NCBI GenBank assembly: GCA_030549205.1
Contig: JAUKTV010000020.1
Location: 248,001 to 312,000 of the forward strand
DNA from: Apiosordaria backusii
Taxonomy: Eukaryota > Ascomycota > Sordariomycetes > Sordariales > Lasiosphaeriaceae
Direction of reading: 5' to 3'
DNA length: 64,000 nucleotides
Shown: positions 1-10,089 of the stretch, one piece after another
How the letters are laid out: each line of letters starts with the position of its first letter
Position numbering within the stretch: position 1 is the first letter of the stretch
Made by a program: the position numbers and the translations under genes
The notes under the pieces: model-generated
What the model saw: the letters and a program-made list of their open reading frames with translations, nothing else
The model's database searches: none
What the model was told of the DNA's origin: nothing

Positions 1-1721
1 ACCCGTGTGCTCCCCGCAACTGACCCATCCTGCGACCCTTCACCCCTTTCCATCCCTTCAGCCAAGAAGATCCCGGAGCCGGAACCGGTGGTATACACCT
101 TATTCACCTGCCCCATCCCAACCTCCACTCGGGTAATCTGATCCTCTTCTCCGCGATTCCCACTCGCAGCGTCAACTCTCACTTCCACATCCTTCACCTC
201 CCTAAGAATCTCGTTCACGGTAGCATCACCCCTCACACCCCTAAAGATCTCACCGCCAAACACCTTGCCTGTTTCTAAAGGACTGAGAGTAACTTGCTTC
301 TCCAGCCTCCACCAACCCCAACTGAGGCTCGCCACGAAAACCAATCCCAATATCGCAACCGCCAATGCGGGACCCAGATACTGGTTCTCACTCCAGAATA
401 CCAATACCGGCACCGTCTTCGTGACTTCAAAGCTCTGTCGTTCCGTACCCCTGCCTACCCTTTCAGCAACGCGGAACTGCCACTCATGCAAATTCGCCAA
501 TACATATTCCGTCGGACTGTCCCAGATCAACCCACAACTGACTAGACTGTGGTTTCCAAAGTCCCATGGCTCCGCCCGAAAGAAGACGTCTGCCAATGTT
601 CCTGGCCCTGGCCCAGCAAAGAGCCACTTCTTGAGATTTGTATTGAACGTTGTAGTTGCATTGTCATACATGTGATGAGCGATAAACGATTGTAGGCCGG
701 CGAGGGGGCCGACTCCTGAATTGTCGGGCGTGGTCAGGGAGTCACCAGCAGAGATGTAGGGCGATATCATAGGCAGTGACTGATTAAATTTCAAGGCGGA
801 GTGATCAAACCAGGCGGTGGAGTTCTGAATAATAATGGGGTGTTCCACCACGGCGGCGGTGATGTTGCAGCGGTCAATCTTGACAGTGGCCTGGCAGTTG
901 CCTTCGAGTTTGTCAATGTGTTTGGTCAAGAGAGTGAGCAATGGCTCAGATCGTTCGTCGGCGACAAGTTCGGCTCGGATGTGGAACACGGTGGCTTTGT
1001 GTGAGGCGTTTGTTGACAAATCCAGGGGCTCGTAGGTGGTGGGGGCACACGTGTAGACGAAGCCTGCGCCGCGAACGGACCCCGAGCAGGTGCCGTCGCA
1101 AATGTATCCTTCCGTGGAGGGTACAGCAATGGAGTCATTGCGATACCAAGCTTGAGTTTGTGACATCACCCTCCTGTTGTGGATAACTCTCCTGTCGGAC
1201 TGCCAGTTGCCTGACCAGCCATCGGGTATTCTGTTGGCGATATCGAAGAACATGTTCTGTTGGACAACGCGGTTTTGGGCCAAGGTGTGGGTTGATCTTT
1301 GGAACAAGGGGCCCGAAGAAAACTGGACGAGGTATGCTATGGTGCAGATGAGGGTTACTTTGCGAGCTTCCGAGCCGGACTTAATGGCGGGCCAAAAGCC
1401 GAGACCGCGGCCATGATCCCATATGTAATGAAGCTGGGAGAGTTGAGTACCGTCCGAAGCACGGAGCCAGAAACGTACTGCAATGCCTGTGGCTAGAGCA
1501 GAGCTAAATGCCACGTTAGAGATGGCCGAGAAGATGGCGAGCCACACAGCCGGGCTGATGCGCCAAGTCGAGACCTCTTCATCGTGAGAGACGGAGACGA
1601 CGACAGCCGAGGAAATGATGCAGATCACGATGGCTGAAAGTGCCACGATCTCAAGCCAGGGGGTCCATGTGAGGATGGACCTTTTCACCTTCGGCTTTTC
1701 GTTGACGTCTACGTCTGCCAT
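1..1721 (-). CDS. Multi-pass fungal membrane protein with large ectodomain, partial (3' end off the window)
   Basis: An uninterrupted reading frame starts at the ATG at 1721 and runs off the left edge, giving at least 573 residues. Three hydrophobic segments lie near the N-terminus (about residues 24-45, 57-80 and 118-137). A long region follows with several N-glycosylation sequons and paired cysteines, then a fourth membrane segment at about 450-470 and a hydrophilic tail. The stretch LSQLHYIWDHGRG between TM2 and TM3 resembles a recurrent feature of large fungal membrane-protein families of unknown function (DUF3176-like architecture). I infer a plasma-membrane protein with an extracellular central domain. 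No catalytic motif is visible. No intron is needed in the visible part. The true C-terminus is outside the window. Confidence 0.75.
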   Translation of the reverse strand, partial: MADVDVNEKPKVKRSILTWTPWLEIVALSAIVICIISSAVVVSVSHDEEVSTWRISPAVWLAIFSAISNVAFSSALATGIAVRFWLRASDGTQLSQLHYIWDHGRGLGFWPAIKSGSEARKVTLICTIAYLVQFSSGPLFQRSTHTLAQNRVVQQNMFFDIANRIPDGWSGNWQSDRRVIHNRRVMSQTQAWYRNDSIAVPSTEGYICDGTCSGSVRGAGFVYTCAPTTYEPLDLSTNASHKATVFHIRAELVADERSEPLLTLLTKHIDKLEGNCQATVKIDRCNITAAVVEHPIIIQNSTAWFDHSALKFNQSLPMISPYISAGDSLTTPDNSGVGPLAGLQSFIAHHMYDNATTTFNTNLKKWLFAGPGPGTLADVFFRAEPWDFGNHSLVSCGLIWDSPTEYVLANLHEWQFRVAERVGRGTERQSFEVTKTVPVLVFWSENQYLGPALAVAILGLVFVASLSWGWWRLEKQVTLSPLETGKVFGGEIFRGVRGDATVNEILREVKDVEVRVDAASGNRGEEDQITRVEVGMGQVNKVYTTGSGSGIFLAEGMERGEGSQDGSVAGSTR

Positions 1722-1833
1722 TGTGATGCACGGGAAGAAGCAAATCAATGGGGGAGGAGAAATGTCTGAGTTGGAGGAGACCAGGGAGACGACTCGGGAG
1801 GATGGGACCTACCGCCCGCGATATGGTCAGTGC

Positions 1834-1843
1834 TATATATATA
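1834..1843 (-). promoter_or_regulatory. Putative TATA box of the left-edge membrane protein
   Basis: A run of alternating TA lies about 115 bp upstream of the ATG at 1721, a usual distance for a fungal TATA element. This is position and composition only; no transcript data are available. Confidence 0.35.
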
Positions 1844-1846
1844 ATG

Positions 1847-3317
1847 AGCCTTTTCGACGAGGCTCTGAGGTTTTGAAAGAAATGGCAGGGCAGGTATCAG
1901 GTATCCATCTACCCCCGGGTCATCTGGGGATACCGACAGGGAGAAAACAACCATCTCACCTGCTCTCAGATAATGCACGTACTATACTTACTGGTAAAAG
2001 GGTGTCATTGGGTTTCAATACCGCACAATAACGGCGGGGTTTCTTCAGCTGGTCTCTTCACCGAGCAGCCTCTTCCCATGATTGGTGGCGGTTATGTCCA
2101 GAGTTCTAGCGATCCGCAACAGTCTTGACTATGACTGGCCACGACGGTTGCACTCAATCGTGAGTTTAATATGTTGCCGCGGCACAGCCATTCAGGTGGG
2201 TTGTGGCCTGGACCACGATGACCGGCATTTCCCTCAGCGTGTTTCTGGTGGCCATGGCCAGGGGAAACTAGGGGCTAGACCCGTTGAATTATTCCGAGGA
2301 CTTGTCATCCACGCATGTCTGCATTATGCCATCTTGTGGTGTTGAGGTAGTAGCGGGGGTGGGGTGAGGTTTCGGTCGCCAGCCTTGTGATCGTGTAACA
2401 TGAGAATGTTGGTGGGCGCGAGACTGTATTTTGCTCGTAGCTTGTATATGAGTTGGACAGCATGGAGCCCTTATTTCTCGTCGCGACTTGGCATTCCCAG
2501 GAATTGTTTATTGTAGCTAAGATTTACCGATAGCCTCGACCACAGGAGTGGAAGCATCAATTGGTGCACCGGCGGGGTGAACTTTTAAGTTTTGAGTGGT
2601 TGAACAGTCTTGAGTCGAGTGGTTGCATGATGTGTTGCATGGTAAGGTAGGTTCTTAGCGAAGGGGTGGGGTCGAATACAACGGTGACGGTCTTCTTGCA
2701 TCTCGGTCAGCGGTGCCTCGCAGGGTATGCAGCGTAGACTCACCAATCGTTGCTTGGTTATGGAATATGTCCCAGGAAGCCTTCTGTTCGACAGAACTGT
2801 AGGAACAAGGGACCCATTCTCAGTTGAGTGATGTTGACAGAGATGAACAGTCGTTGGAGGAAGAATGTCAAAAGTGGAGCTCCAGGCGGAATGCGGAGAA
2901 GCGGGGGAGGGACAAGGATAGGTCTGGGGTACGACCCTAACCCTGGTCTATCTCTCGACAGCAGCGCTGGCAATCGACAACCGTCACAACGCGGGGGAAC
3001 AATGGACATCGAATCGCACCACATCCATCCATCCCTCGCCATCAGACGGACCGAGGCTGGCTGGAGCTTGGCGTTGCGCCGCGCGTGATGCCACCATGAG
3101 TTTGCCGGTCTTATTCCAACGCGCCCCTTCCTGAGCCTCTGTTTTGCTCTTCTCCTTTCTTAGACGACATTGCCACTTCAATTCCAATCCCAGCTCCTGT
3201 GCCGAATCCAACCGAACGAACCGAGCTGACAGTGCCCTCAACCCGAGCGATCCGAGCATCCCTTTGTCAAACCTCTCTCGATAACCTTCTCCAAACGACC
3301 ACCCAAATCGATCGGCA
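1847..3317. other. Intergenic region between divergent genes
   Basis: No convincing gene is present. Short frames on both strands have no recognisable domain and no splice-joined extension. The last 200 bp before 3318 are pyrimidine-rich on the + strand, typical of a fungal 5' leader, and probably belong to the FAD dehydrogenase transcript. Confidence 0.5.
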
Positions 3318-5072
3318 ATGCCTAAACAACGCACATCTCCGGGCAAAGCCCAAAAGCCCGTCATCATTGTTGGAGCTGGTCTCGCCGGTCTCGTCGCTGC
3401 CTTTGAGCTCTCCCGTCTCCGCATCCCCGTCCTTCTCCTCGATCAGGAAAACGCAAACAATGTCGGTGGTCAGGCTTTTTGGTCATTGGGCGGCATCTTC
3501 TGTGTCGACTCCTCCTATCAACGGAGAATGGGCATCAAGGACTCCAGGGAGCTGGCAATGAAGGATTGGTTCAACTCAGCCCAGTTTGACCGGGAGAAGG
3601 AGGATTACTGGCCGCGCAAATGGGCAGAGGCGTTCGTCAACTTCGCTACTGATGAAATGGAGGACTATGTCAAGGCTCGAGGGCTAGGATTCTTGGTCAG
3701 TGTTGGCTGGGCTGAAAGGGGCGACGGACGAGCTGATGGCCATGGAAACTCAGTGCCCAGGTTCCATTTGACTTGGGGGACTGGACCAGAAGTTGTCCGG
3801 GTCTTTGCCGAGCCCGTGAAGAAGGCCGCTAAGAAGGGTACTGTCGAGTTTCGGCACCGGCACCGCGTTGACGAGATTATCTTGGATGAGGTGACGGGAA
3901 GGGCCGTGGGCGTGAAGGGCAGTATACTAGAAGAGGATAATTCTCCTCGGGGCGTCAAGTCGTCAAGGACCGTGGTGGACCAGTTTGAGATTCATGGAGC
4001 AGCCGTGTTGGTTACATCCGGTGGTATCGGAGGCAATGTCGACAAGGTGAAGGCTTCGTGGCCTGTCGATCGGCTGGGTCCCACGGTGCCCCAAAACTTT
4101 GTCATTGGCGTGCCCCATCACGTTGACGGGAGAATGATTGACATCACCGAAAGCGCTGGCGCCAACGTCATCAACCGGGATCGTATGTGGCATTACACCG
4201 AAGGGCTGGCAAACTGGAATCCCATCTGGCCTGGCCATGGCATCCGTGTGCTACCTGCGCCATCTTCTCTCTGGATCGACGCCAATGGCAAGCGGTTACC
4301 CAACCACCTTTTCCCCGGATGTGACACCCTCGGCACGCTCAAATACATTTGCTCAACAGGCCACGACTACACTTGGTTCATCACCGACCAGGCCATCGTT
4401 GCGCGCGAATTTGCCCTATCCGGTTCGGAACAAAACCCAGATGTTACTGGAAAGTCGGTCTGGGGCGTTTTGACCCAGCGAGTTTTCTCCAAGAAGGGCA
4501 CCATCCCCGTGCAAAACTTCGTCAAGAACGGCGTGGATTTTGTGGTCAAAGATAATTTGGAGGACTTGGTCGAGGGCATGAACCAGCTGGTCGCCAAGAT
4601 TCCAGGGGGCGTACCCCTGGAATACCAGAAGATCAAGGAAGCGGTAGAGACCCGAGACAGCCAGTTCGACAACCCCTTCTCCAAGGACGCCCAGACTATG
4701 CTTATCAACTCGGCGAGGACTTACTGGCCCGACAAGCGCAGCCGTATTGCACCTCCTCACAAACTGCTGGACAAGAAGAAGAGTGGACCTCTCATTGCGG
4801 TCCGTATGAACTTGTTGACCAGAAAGACGCTTGGTGGTATCGAAACGAACTTGAAGAGCCAGGTTATGAAGGCCGATGGCAGCGTATTCAAGGGCCTATA
4901 CGCCGCTGGTGAGGTCGCTGGATTTGGGGGGGGAGGCGTGCACGGGTATAACAGTCTGGAGGGGACATTTCTGGGTGGGTGCATCTTTTCAGGGAGGGCC
5001 GCTGGGTTGGGTATTGCGGAAGAATTGGGTTACGATATTTCCAAGGCGAGCAATGTCCGGGCACGTCTGTGA
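3318..5072 (+). CDS. FAD-binding dehydrogenase of the COG3573 / ketosteroid-dehydrogenase-like family
   Basis: This is a single-exon 584-residue flavoprotein. The N-terminal dinucleotide-binding motif GAGLAGLVAAFEL is followed by an acidic strand end (LLLDQE), together forming an FAD Rossmann fold at about residues 14-43. The GGQAFWSLGGIF block follows. Near the C-terminus GLYAAGEVAGFGGGG (about residues 525-540) is the second FAD-contacting motif of the fumarate reductase/3-ketosteroid-delta1-dehydrogenase superfamily. Length and block order match bacterial 'FAD-binding dehydrogenase' proteins of COG3573, whose physiological substrate is not defined. The absence of introns and the close fit to the bacterial family suggest possible horizontal acquisition, which is inference. 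No targeting peptide is evident, so a cytosolic location is likely. The gene converges on the F-box gene with only about 40 bp between stop codons. Confidence 0.9.
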   Translation: MPKQRTSPGKAQKPVIIVGAGLAGLVAAFELSRLRIPVLLLDQENANNVGGQAFWSLGGIFCVDSSYQRRMGIKDSRELAMKDWFNSAQFDREKEDYWPRKWAEAFVNFATDEMEDYVKARGLGFLVSVGWAERGDGRADGHGNSVPRFHLTWGTGPEVVRVFAEPVKKAAKKGTVEFRHRHRVDEIILDEVTGRAVGVKGSILEEDNSPRGVKSSRTVVDQFEIHGAAVLVTSGGIGGNVDKVKASWPVDRLGPTVPQNFVIGVPHHVDGRMIDITESAGANVINRDRMWHYTEGLANWNPIWPGHGIRVLPAPSSLWIDANGKRLPNHLFPGCDTLGTLKYICSTGHDYTWFITDQAIVAREFALSGSEQNPDVTGKSVWGVLTQRVFSKKGTIPVQNFVKNGVDFVVKDNLEDLVEGMNQLVAKIPGGVPLEYQKIKEAVETRDSQFDNPFSKDAQTMLINSARTYWPDKRSRIAPPHKLLDKKKSGPLIAVRMNLLTRKTLGGIETNLKSQVMKADGSVFKGLYAAGEVAGFGGGGVHGYNSLEGTFLGGCIFSGRAAGLGIAEELGYDISKASNVRARL

Positions 5073-5113
5073 GGAGTGCTGGGAAGCACATGTACATTTT
5101 ACCATTGCTTTAA

Positions 5114-7312
5114 CTATTCCCCCCACTGAGGCCCTTTCAATGCGACTACCAGAGCCGAGTACTTCCTTCCCTTGGCCATCTTTTCGCCTTCTAGTTCCAA
5201 GACTTCCAAGACCTTCTCTTCTATTTCTTGCATCCTTACATCATCACCCCGTCTTTCATCTTTCATCGCAGATGCCCACACTGTTTGCAACTTGTCTTCA
5301 TCCAGCCCAGCATCAACTAATTTGGGGCACTTGATCCTCACCCCTTCACCATCAGGATTTGGCGAACAAACAAAGGTGATTGTGTTGTTCGCAACAGCTC
5401 TTTTTCTTTTTTCAGCATCATCAGGGTCATAGTAACCCGACGGACCGTCATTCTTGTTCTTTGGAGGGCTTCCAGCAGTCAAATGTACCCGCTGTAAGGA
5501 AGCGCTATTTTGACAACTGCGACGACTGTGTATCCTTTCGCCAATCTCCTTGGCCGCAAACACAGTCAACGACGGCCGCGCCTGCTGCTCTTTGGACCCA
5601 AGTTCAAAGGTGATATACAAATCTCGCAAAGAAGGAAAGTTGTCCTCATCAGCCAACACGTCAAACGTTCTTTCCGGCCATCTGTATTCGTCGCCATCAT
5701 TTTCCAACTGATGATCCCTCTTGCACCAAAGCCTCAGCTCGCCCAGCATCGGCAAGCCCCTCCCCAACACCTCTAAACCTTCTTCCTTCACAGCACAACG
5801 CGTGATATCCAACCTCTTCAATGTATCGCCAAACCTCGTAACCGCCTCCACAGGAATTACACCCCCCCCTAAGAACGGTAAACTGATATACTTCAGCCTC
5901 CCCAGCGGCAACGCCAGCAAGAACTGCCACACCCCTTCCACGTAATCCCTCAGTGCCGGGTCCTCCATCCTCGACATTGTCACGCTAGGCCCGTATACCC
6001 CATCCAACTTCAGCTCCTTCAAACTCCCCAGCTTGCACGCTAGCCCAACGCTGGGGAATATCTTGCTCGTCCCCATCCAGCCCACATCCAGCAGCCACAG
6101 CTTTTCCAACCTCCCCCAATAGAAATTCTCAGCCCAGTACTCTACCTCCGGGACAGTGTTGGGCGGGTAACCCCTCGTGTTCCAGCGTTCCGGATGAGCA
6201 AAGTCATGCACCCCTCCCGTCATTATTATCTCACCATGAGGGGCGGGAGGAGCGGGGCGGCCAAACGGGTAGCCGTATATAGTCAAATGCTTGAGTTTCT
6301 TGGTGGCGAGCTTCTCTCCGTTGGTAAACCCGAAACCGTAGTAACGCGCGTCCAGGCTCTTGCCGACGCAGCTGTTGCGGTTGTACCAGAGGTCGATGGA
6401 CAGTTTTTGCAAATTGGAGGCGGAGCAAAGGATGGTTTTGAGAGGCTGGACGATTTGGCGGGCGCAGCCTGAGGTGTGGTAGGTTATGTCGATGTCCAAG
6501 GAGCTCAGGTTGAGGGTGAGGGGATAGACGGAGAGCTGGGAGAGGAGCCGGAGGGCACGGGGGTTGGGGGTTCGGTCGTCCCTGGTGGAAATGGAAATGT
6601 GAAGATTGATGGTCGGGTTGGAGTTGATCAGGAGGGAGGAGAGAGAAGGGGGCAGGGGCAGAGCGCTGTGGAAATGCCGGCAGTGCCAGTGGATATCTCT
6701 AAGATTTGGCATCGAGTTAATCAGAGGGGAAGATGGCGAAGGGGATGGGTTGGCATGGTGGCCGAAGACGAGAGGCCAGGTAGGGTATTTCTCAATCATT
6801 TGATCCATTCCCGGGTCATCGCTTGGGATTTTGGGTTTCCGGAAGCATCCCCATCGGCGCTTCTCCTCGTTACGTTCTGATAATTGAAATGCTTCTCCGC
6901 GAACACTAGGGACGGCAATATCGAGCGTGTGAACGGCAGATAACAAATTGACGTGTTGCATGTACTTGATGCGGTCTGCTACCACAAGGCCAGGCGTCTT
7001 GTCGTCCCCCCAGTCGTAAGTGATGCGGTTTCGCAACACATACTTGGTGTGCCTGGGGAAGTCGAGGGTTAGGAAGCGGTGTTGGATGTAACGCGCCTTC
7101 TCATAGAGATCAGAGCAGACAAGGGCGACATTGAGTAGACCTTTGGGATTGGTGTCATGGATGATCTCTAGGATACACAGCACAAGTTCGTTGGACAACT
7201 GAGAGAAGGATGGCAAAGCTGGGTTGGCTGGACAAGGTGTGCGGGCTGTAATTATTTGCGGTCTCCGCCGGAATGGACCAACTCGGAACCTGGAGCGCTC
7301 AGTAGGTGCCAT
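5114..7312 (-). CDS. F-box protein with leucine-rich-repeat-like C-terminus
   Basis: This single-exon protein has 732 residues and starts at the ATG at 7312. After a basic N-terminus an F-box-like segment is visible (about residues 37-85: LSNELVLCILEII, then VALVCSDLYEKAR). The rest holds irregular leucine-rich segments such as LKELKLDG and LKRLDITRCAV, and the reading frame ends in a charged tail. F-box proteins bind Skp1 and present substrates to SCF ubiquitin ligases; the target here is unknown. Fungal genomes carry many such lineage-specific F-box/LRR genes. The stop codon lies about 40 bp from that of the FAD dehydrogenase, so the two transcripts probably overlap at their 3' ends. Confidence 0.8.
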   Translation of the reverse strand: MAPTERSRFRVGPFRRRPQIITARTPCPANPALPSFSQLSNELVLCILEIIHDTNPKGLLNVALVCSDLYEKARYIQHRFLTLDFPRHTKYVLRNRITYDWGDDKTPGLVVADRIKYMQHVNLLSAVHTLDIAVPSVRGEAFQLSERNEEKRRWGCFRKPKIPSDDPGMDQMIEKYPTWPLVFGHHANPSPSPSSPLINSMPNLRDIHWHCRHFHSALPLPPSLSSLLINSNPTINLHISISTRDDRTPNPRALRLLSQLSVYPLTLNLSSLDIDITYHTSGCARQIVQPLKTILCSASNLQKLSIDLWYNRNSCVGKSLDARYYGFGFTNGEKLATKKLKHLTIYGYPFGRPAPPAPHGEIIMTGGVHDFAHPERWNTRGYPPNTVPEVEYWAENFYWGRLEKLWLLDVGWMGTSKIFPSVGLACKLGSLKELKLDGVYGPSVTMSRMEDPALRDYVEGVWQFLLALPLGRLKYISLPFLGGGVIPVEAVTRFGDTLKRLDITRCAVKEEGLEVLGRGLPMLGELRLWCKRDHQLENDGDEYRWPERTFDVLADEDNFPSLRDLYITFELGSKEQQARPSLTVFAAKEIGERIHSRRSCQNSASLQRVHLTAGSPPKNKNDGPSGYYDPDDAEKRKRAVANNTITFVCSPNPDGEGVRIKCPKLVDAGLDEDKLQTVWASAMKDERRGDDVRMQEIEEKVLEVLELEGEKMAKGRKYSALVVALKGPQWGE

Positions 7313-7932
7313 GGTTGTCTCAAGATGTTGGATGAGGGGATGGAGTTGAAATTTCGGGACGATGCCTATCTGAGCCCCTCGCTTTAGGCCTGCGTGTCGG
7401 ACAGGCCAATGAGATTGCTGACCAATCCAGGGGTATCATTCCTGCACTGATGGGCTCGGTGGGGCCTTTCATCTAGCCACTTTTTGCTACATCCCAAGGT
7501 GTGTAGAGTAGATTGGCGTTGGTCCGTGCGAAGGCAGGTTGTGGGCATGCCCATGCATCCTGCTTTCATATTTTAATATTTTCCCTCGACATTCTCTTTA
7601 TTTTTACACGGTTTCCCAGACAACGCTACTTCGGAGGTTACGCGTCAAGTTTGGACGACTTGGTCACAAGTTCGGACGGTTTGGACCGTTCCTCGCAATT
7701 TGGGAAGGTGCGCCCGCCCAGGGAAGACTGTCGTCACGGATATGGAATGAGCTCAGCTATTGGTATTAAGAAAGAAAAGAAGTAGCTAAGAGGAGTGTGG
7801 GAGAATGAGTCCATTATGTACCAGGCAAGCCATATAAGGTAGGTAGTGGCCAACTGAGTAGGCGAGTAAGTACGAGATTGGCCACAAAGCATCATCACAT
7901 CATTCACCTCGAGAAAGAAACTCTTTATACTT
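7313..7932. other. Intergenic region upstream of the F-box gene
   Basis: No gene is recognised. The part next to 7312 is the F-box promoter. Composition becomes AT-richer towards 7900, where the tandem-repeat block begins. Confidence 0.5.
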
Positions 7933-8020
7933 TTTACACCCTTAATCTCAGCTTTTTAACTCCTCAATCTAAGCTTTATACATCCTCAGTCTAAGCTTTT
8001 TATATCGTTAGTCCAAGCTT
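7933..8020 (-). repeat. Four tandem 22-bp repeat units (left block of the SRA island)
   Basis: Read on the minus strand, 8020-7999, 7998-7977, 7976-7955 and 7954-7933 are four exactly contiguous 22-bp units. Each begins AAGCT and continues with a variant of TAGACTGAGG; the last five or six bases are A/T-rich. Units differ at several positions, many of them transitions. The same unit family recurs at 10745-11115 and 12986-13054 in the opposite orientation. Confidence 0.85.
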
Positions 8021-8361
8021 TCAACTTTATTATTTTATTATTGATGAGCACAACGATATCACACATAGTCTTTGTATTCACAGATACACATCAAGAGTGA
8101 TCAAGATGTATATAAATCAACGCATTGGTTAACACAGCGTCATCTACATACCAGAAAGTGGCTATATCAATAAGAAAAATAAACTCATCGCAGTCCCAAT
8201 CGCTCCTCCTGCAAGCCTTCCATGTTGGATTCCTGTTCCTCTGCCCTGAACTGCCCCTTCCGATCCGTTTCATTCCTCCTCATTACTCCAGGACCATTCC
8301 CATATACGAACACACGTTTACAAACCTCTTCTTTCCATCACCCACCCCACTCATAACTCTC

Positions 8362-10089
8362 TCAAATAGCTGCGCCTGGGTAGCCATCCTTGATCTGGCC
8401 ATAGTCGTTTATCTGCCTCGGGGTCGGCGAGTGTCCCACAATGTCCTGAAGGTCCGGCTGCTGGTTTAGCATCCGGCGCAGTGTGTAACGGAACCACCGA
8501 TCACCGTTGCTCTGCTGAACCACCTCCTTCCCAGTGACTTGATACAGCCCATCATATCGAATCCCACAAGCCGGAACAACCCATTTTCTGTGGCTCGCTC
8601 CGTGGCCTGCGCGCCGGAGCACTCTTACAGGTTCTCTGGTCTCTCTTGATCTATCGAGAGCCTGGGTGCCGACGGAGGAAGAGGCCACTCCCTTGCTGTC
8701 CGTGGAATAATACAGCACATTACCGTGATCGTCGTCAATCTCCCGATACATCGCAGAGCCGCCGGATACGACGATGGAGTAGGCTCCCATCGATACCGAT
8801 CCGAAAATGCCGCCCTGGCTCTTTCCATGTGCCCCACGAAAGAGTGCCACCATCTGAAGAGGCCACCAATCTCCAGGTATCAAGCCGTTGTGCCCAATGA
8901 CAGCGGCGTTGACCTTCTGGTGGCCATAGGCCGGGTTCAGCTTGTAGGTTATGCCCCTCCTCGGACTCCGATAACAAATGACGCCATGCATGATTCCATC
9001 TCTGCCGTAGATAGGGTGGTTGGGAGGCGGCGGGCGGATGTTGCTAACACCCTGACCGGGACGTGAGACTGCGGTGGAAGAGGCGGGGGATACGGGCGTG
9101 CCGTTGTCATTGCTAGTGTCACTGGCATACCCCTCGTCCCCACGACCCCAGTTCTCTTCGTCGAACCTCTGGCGCAAAGCCCTAGCGGTGGTCCTCAGAT
9201 CCTCCGGGATTCCTTGAAATCCCGGCTGATCAAACATACTCAAGACCTGGTCCAGGTGGAGCCTGTCCTGGAACGACGGCCTGATCACAGCCTCAGATTC
9301 CAGCCAAAAGAAAAAGGCCCTGACCGAGCGTCGATAGGTCGCAATATCACGGTCGTCTGACGGTCTGGGGGGCCGTCCAACTCTGTACAGAACCACCAGA
9401 TGTCTGGTCTGGGAGACACCATCCGAAGGGCTGCCCGTCCAAACCTCAATCGGGGCCTCGGCCGGCTCAGATGTCTGACGAATAGACGGAGATCCTGGGG
9501 CCCCATTGACCCCAGATATGGCGGACTCCATGGCCGTTGGCTGAACGTCAGCTACCGCTGTGTCTGTAGTGCTTGTCTCGACAACTGCGGCGCCACCAAC
9601 TGGTGTCTCTGGGCCTGCATTTTCAGACGCAGAAGCCTGGACATTTTGCGCCATCGCCAATGCATTGGCAAGCATCTGCGGTGACCTTCTGGGGGGAATA
9701 ACTCGTGTTCTCAGTGGAACCCCCTAGCGAAGAGTTAGCCTCCATGCAATGCGGAGCCAACAGATACAAGTTCAACAAACAAAACAGTAGTACAGAGTCA
9801 ACATGACATGCCTCATCAAATGACAAAAAAGACCAAAGTGACAAAGTTACGGATACAACGGCCACCATGCTCCCACTCCACAACGGCTCCAAACCCAAAT
9901 CACAACATGAGAAAAGAAAACATTGCCATAAACGAATTGTATTGTTTAAAAGAAAAAGTGGATAGCAGTGAAGAAAAAAAGGATACATACTGCATAAAGC
10001 GCGCGAGGGCGGTTGTTTCGGCGGGTGCCACCCCTCGAGTTACCACTCTCACCGTCGCGGCGCTCGCGTCCGTCGTTCAGGATAGGCAT
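8362..10089 (-). CDS. SRA/YDG-domain protein (putative modified-DNA reader)
   Basis: The proposed model has two exons, 10089-9991 and 9723-8362. The donor is GTATGT; the TAG acceptor is preceded by CTAAC; phase is 0, giving 486 residues. If the upstream exon is wrong, the 437-residue frame from the ATG at 9675 remains. The N-terminal two thirds is low-complexity and charged. The C-terminal part, about residues 311-454, matches the SRA fold: GGIFGSVSMGAYSIVVSGG, a DDDHGN acidic turn, the TQALDRS helix, EPVRVLR, and RYDGLYQV, the YDG signature. SRA domains flip out and bind 5-methylcytosine or hydroxymethylcytosine, as in UHRF1, plant SUVH proteins and some bacterial restriction enzymes. No RING, SET or nuclease domain is seen. 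A nuclear DNA-binding role is inferred. The gene stands alone in an AT-rich island between tandem repeats. Confidence 0.8.

Noticed and set aside
9400..9684. 94-codon + strand frame opposite the SRA gene
   Set aside because: Antisense of the low-complexity N-terminal region; no independent support.
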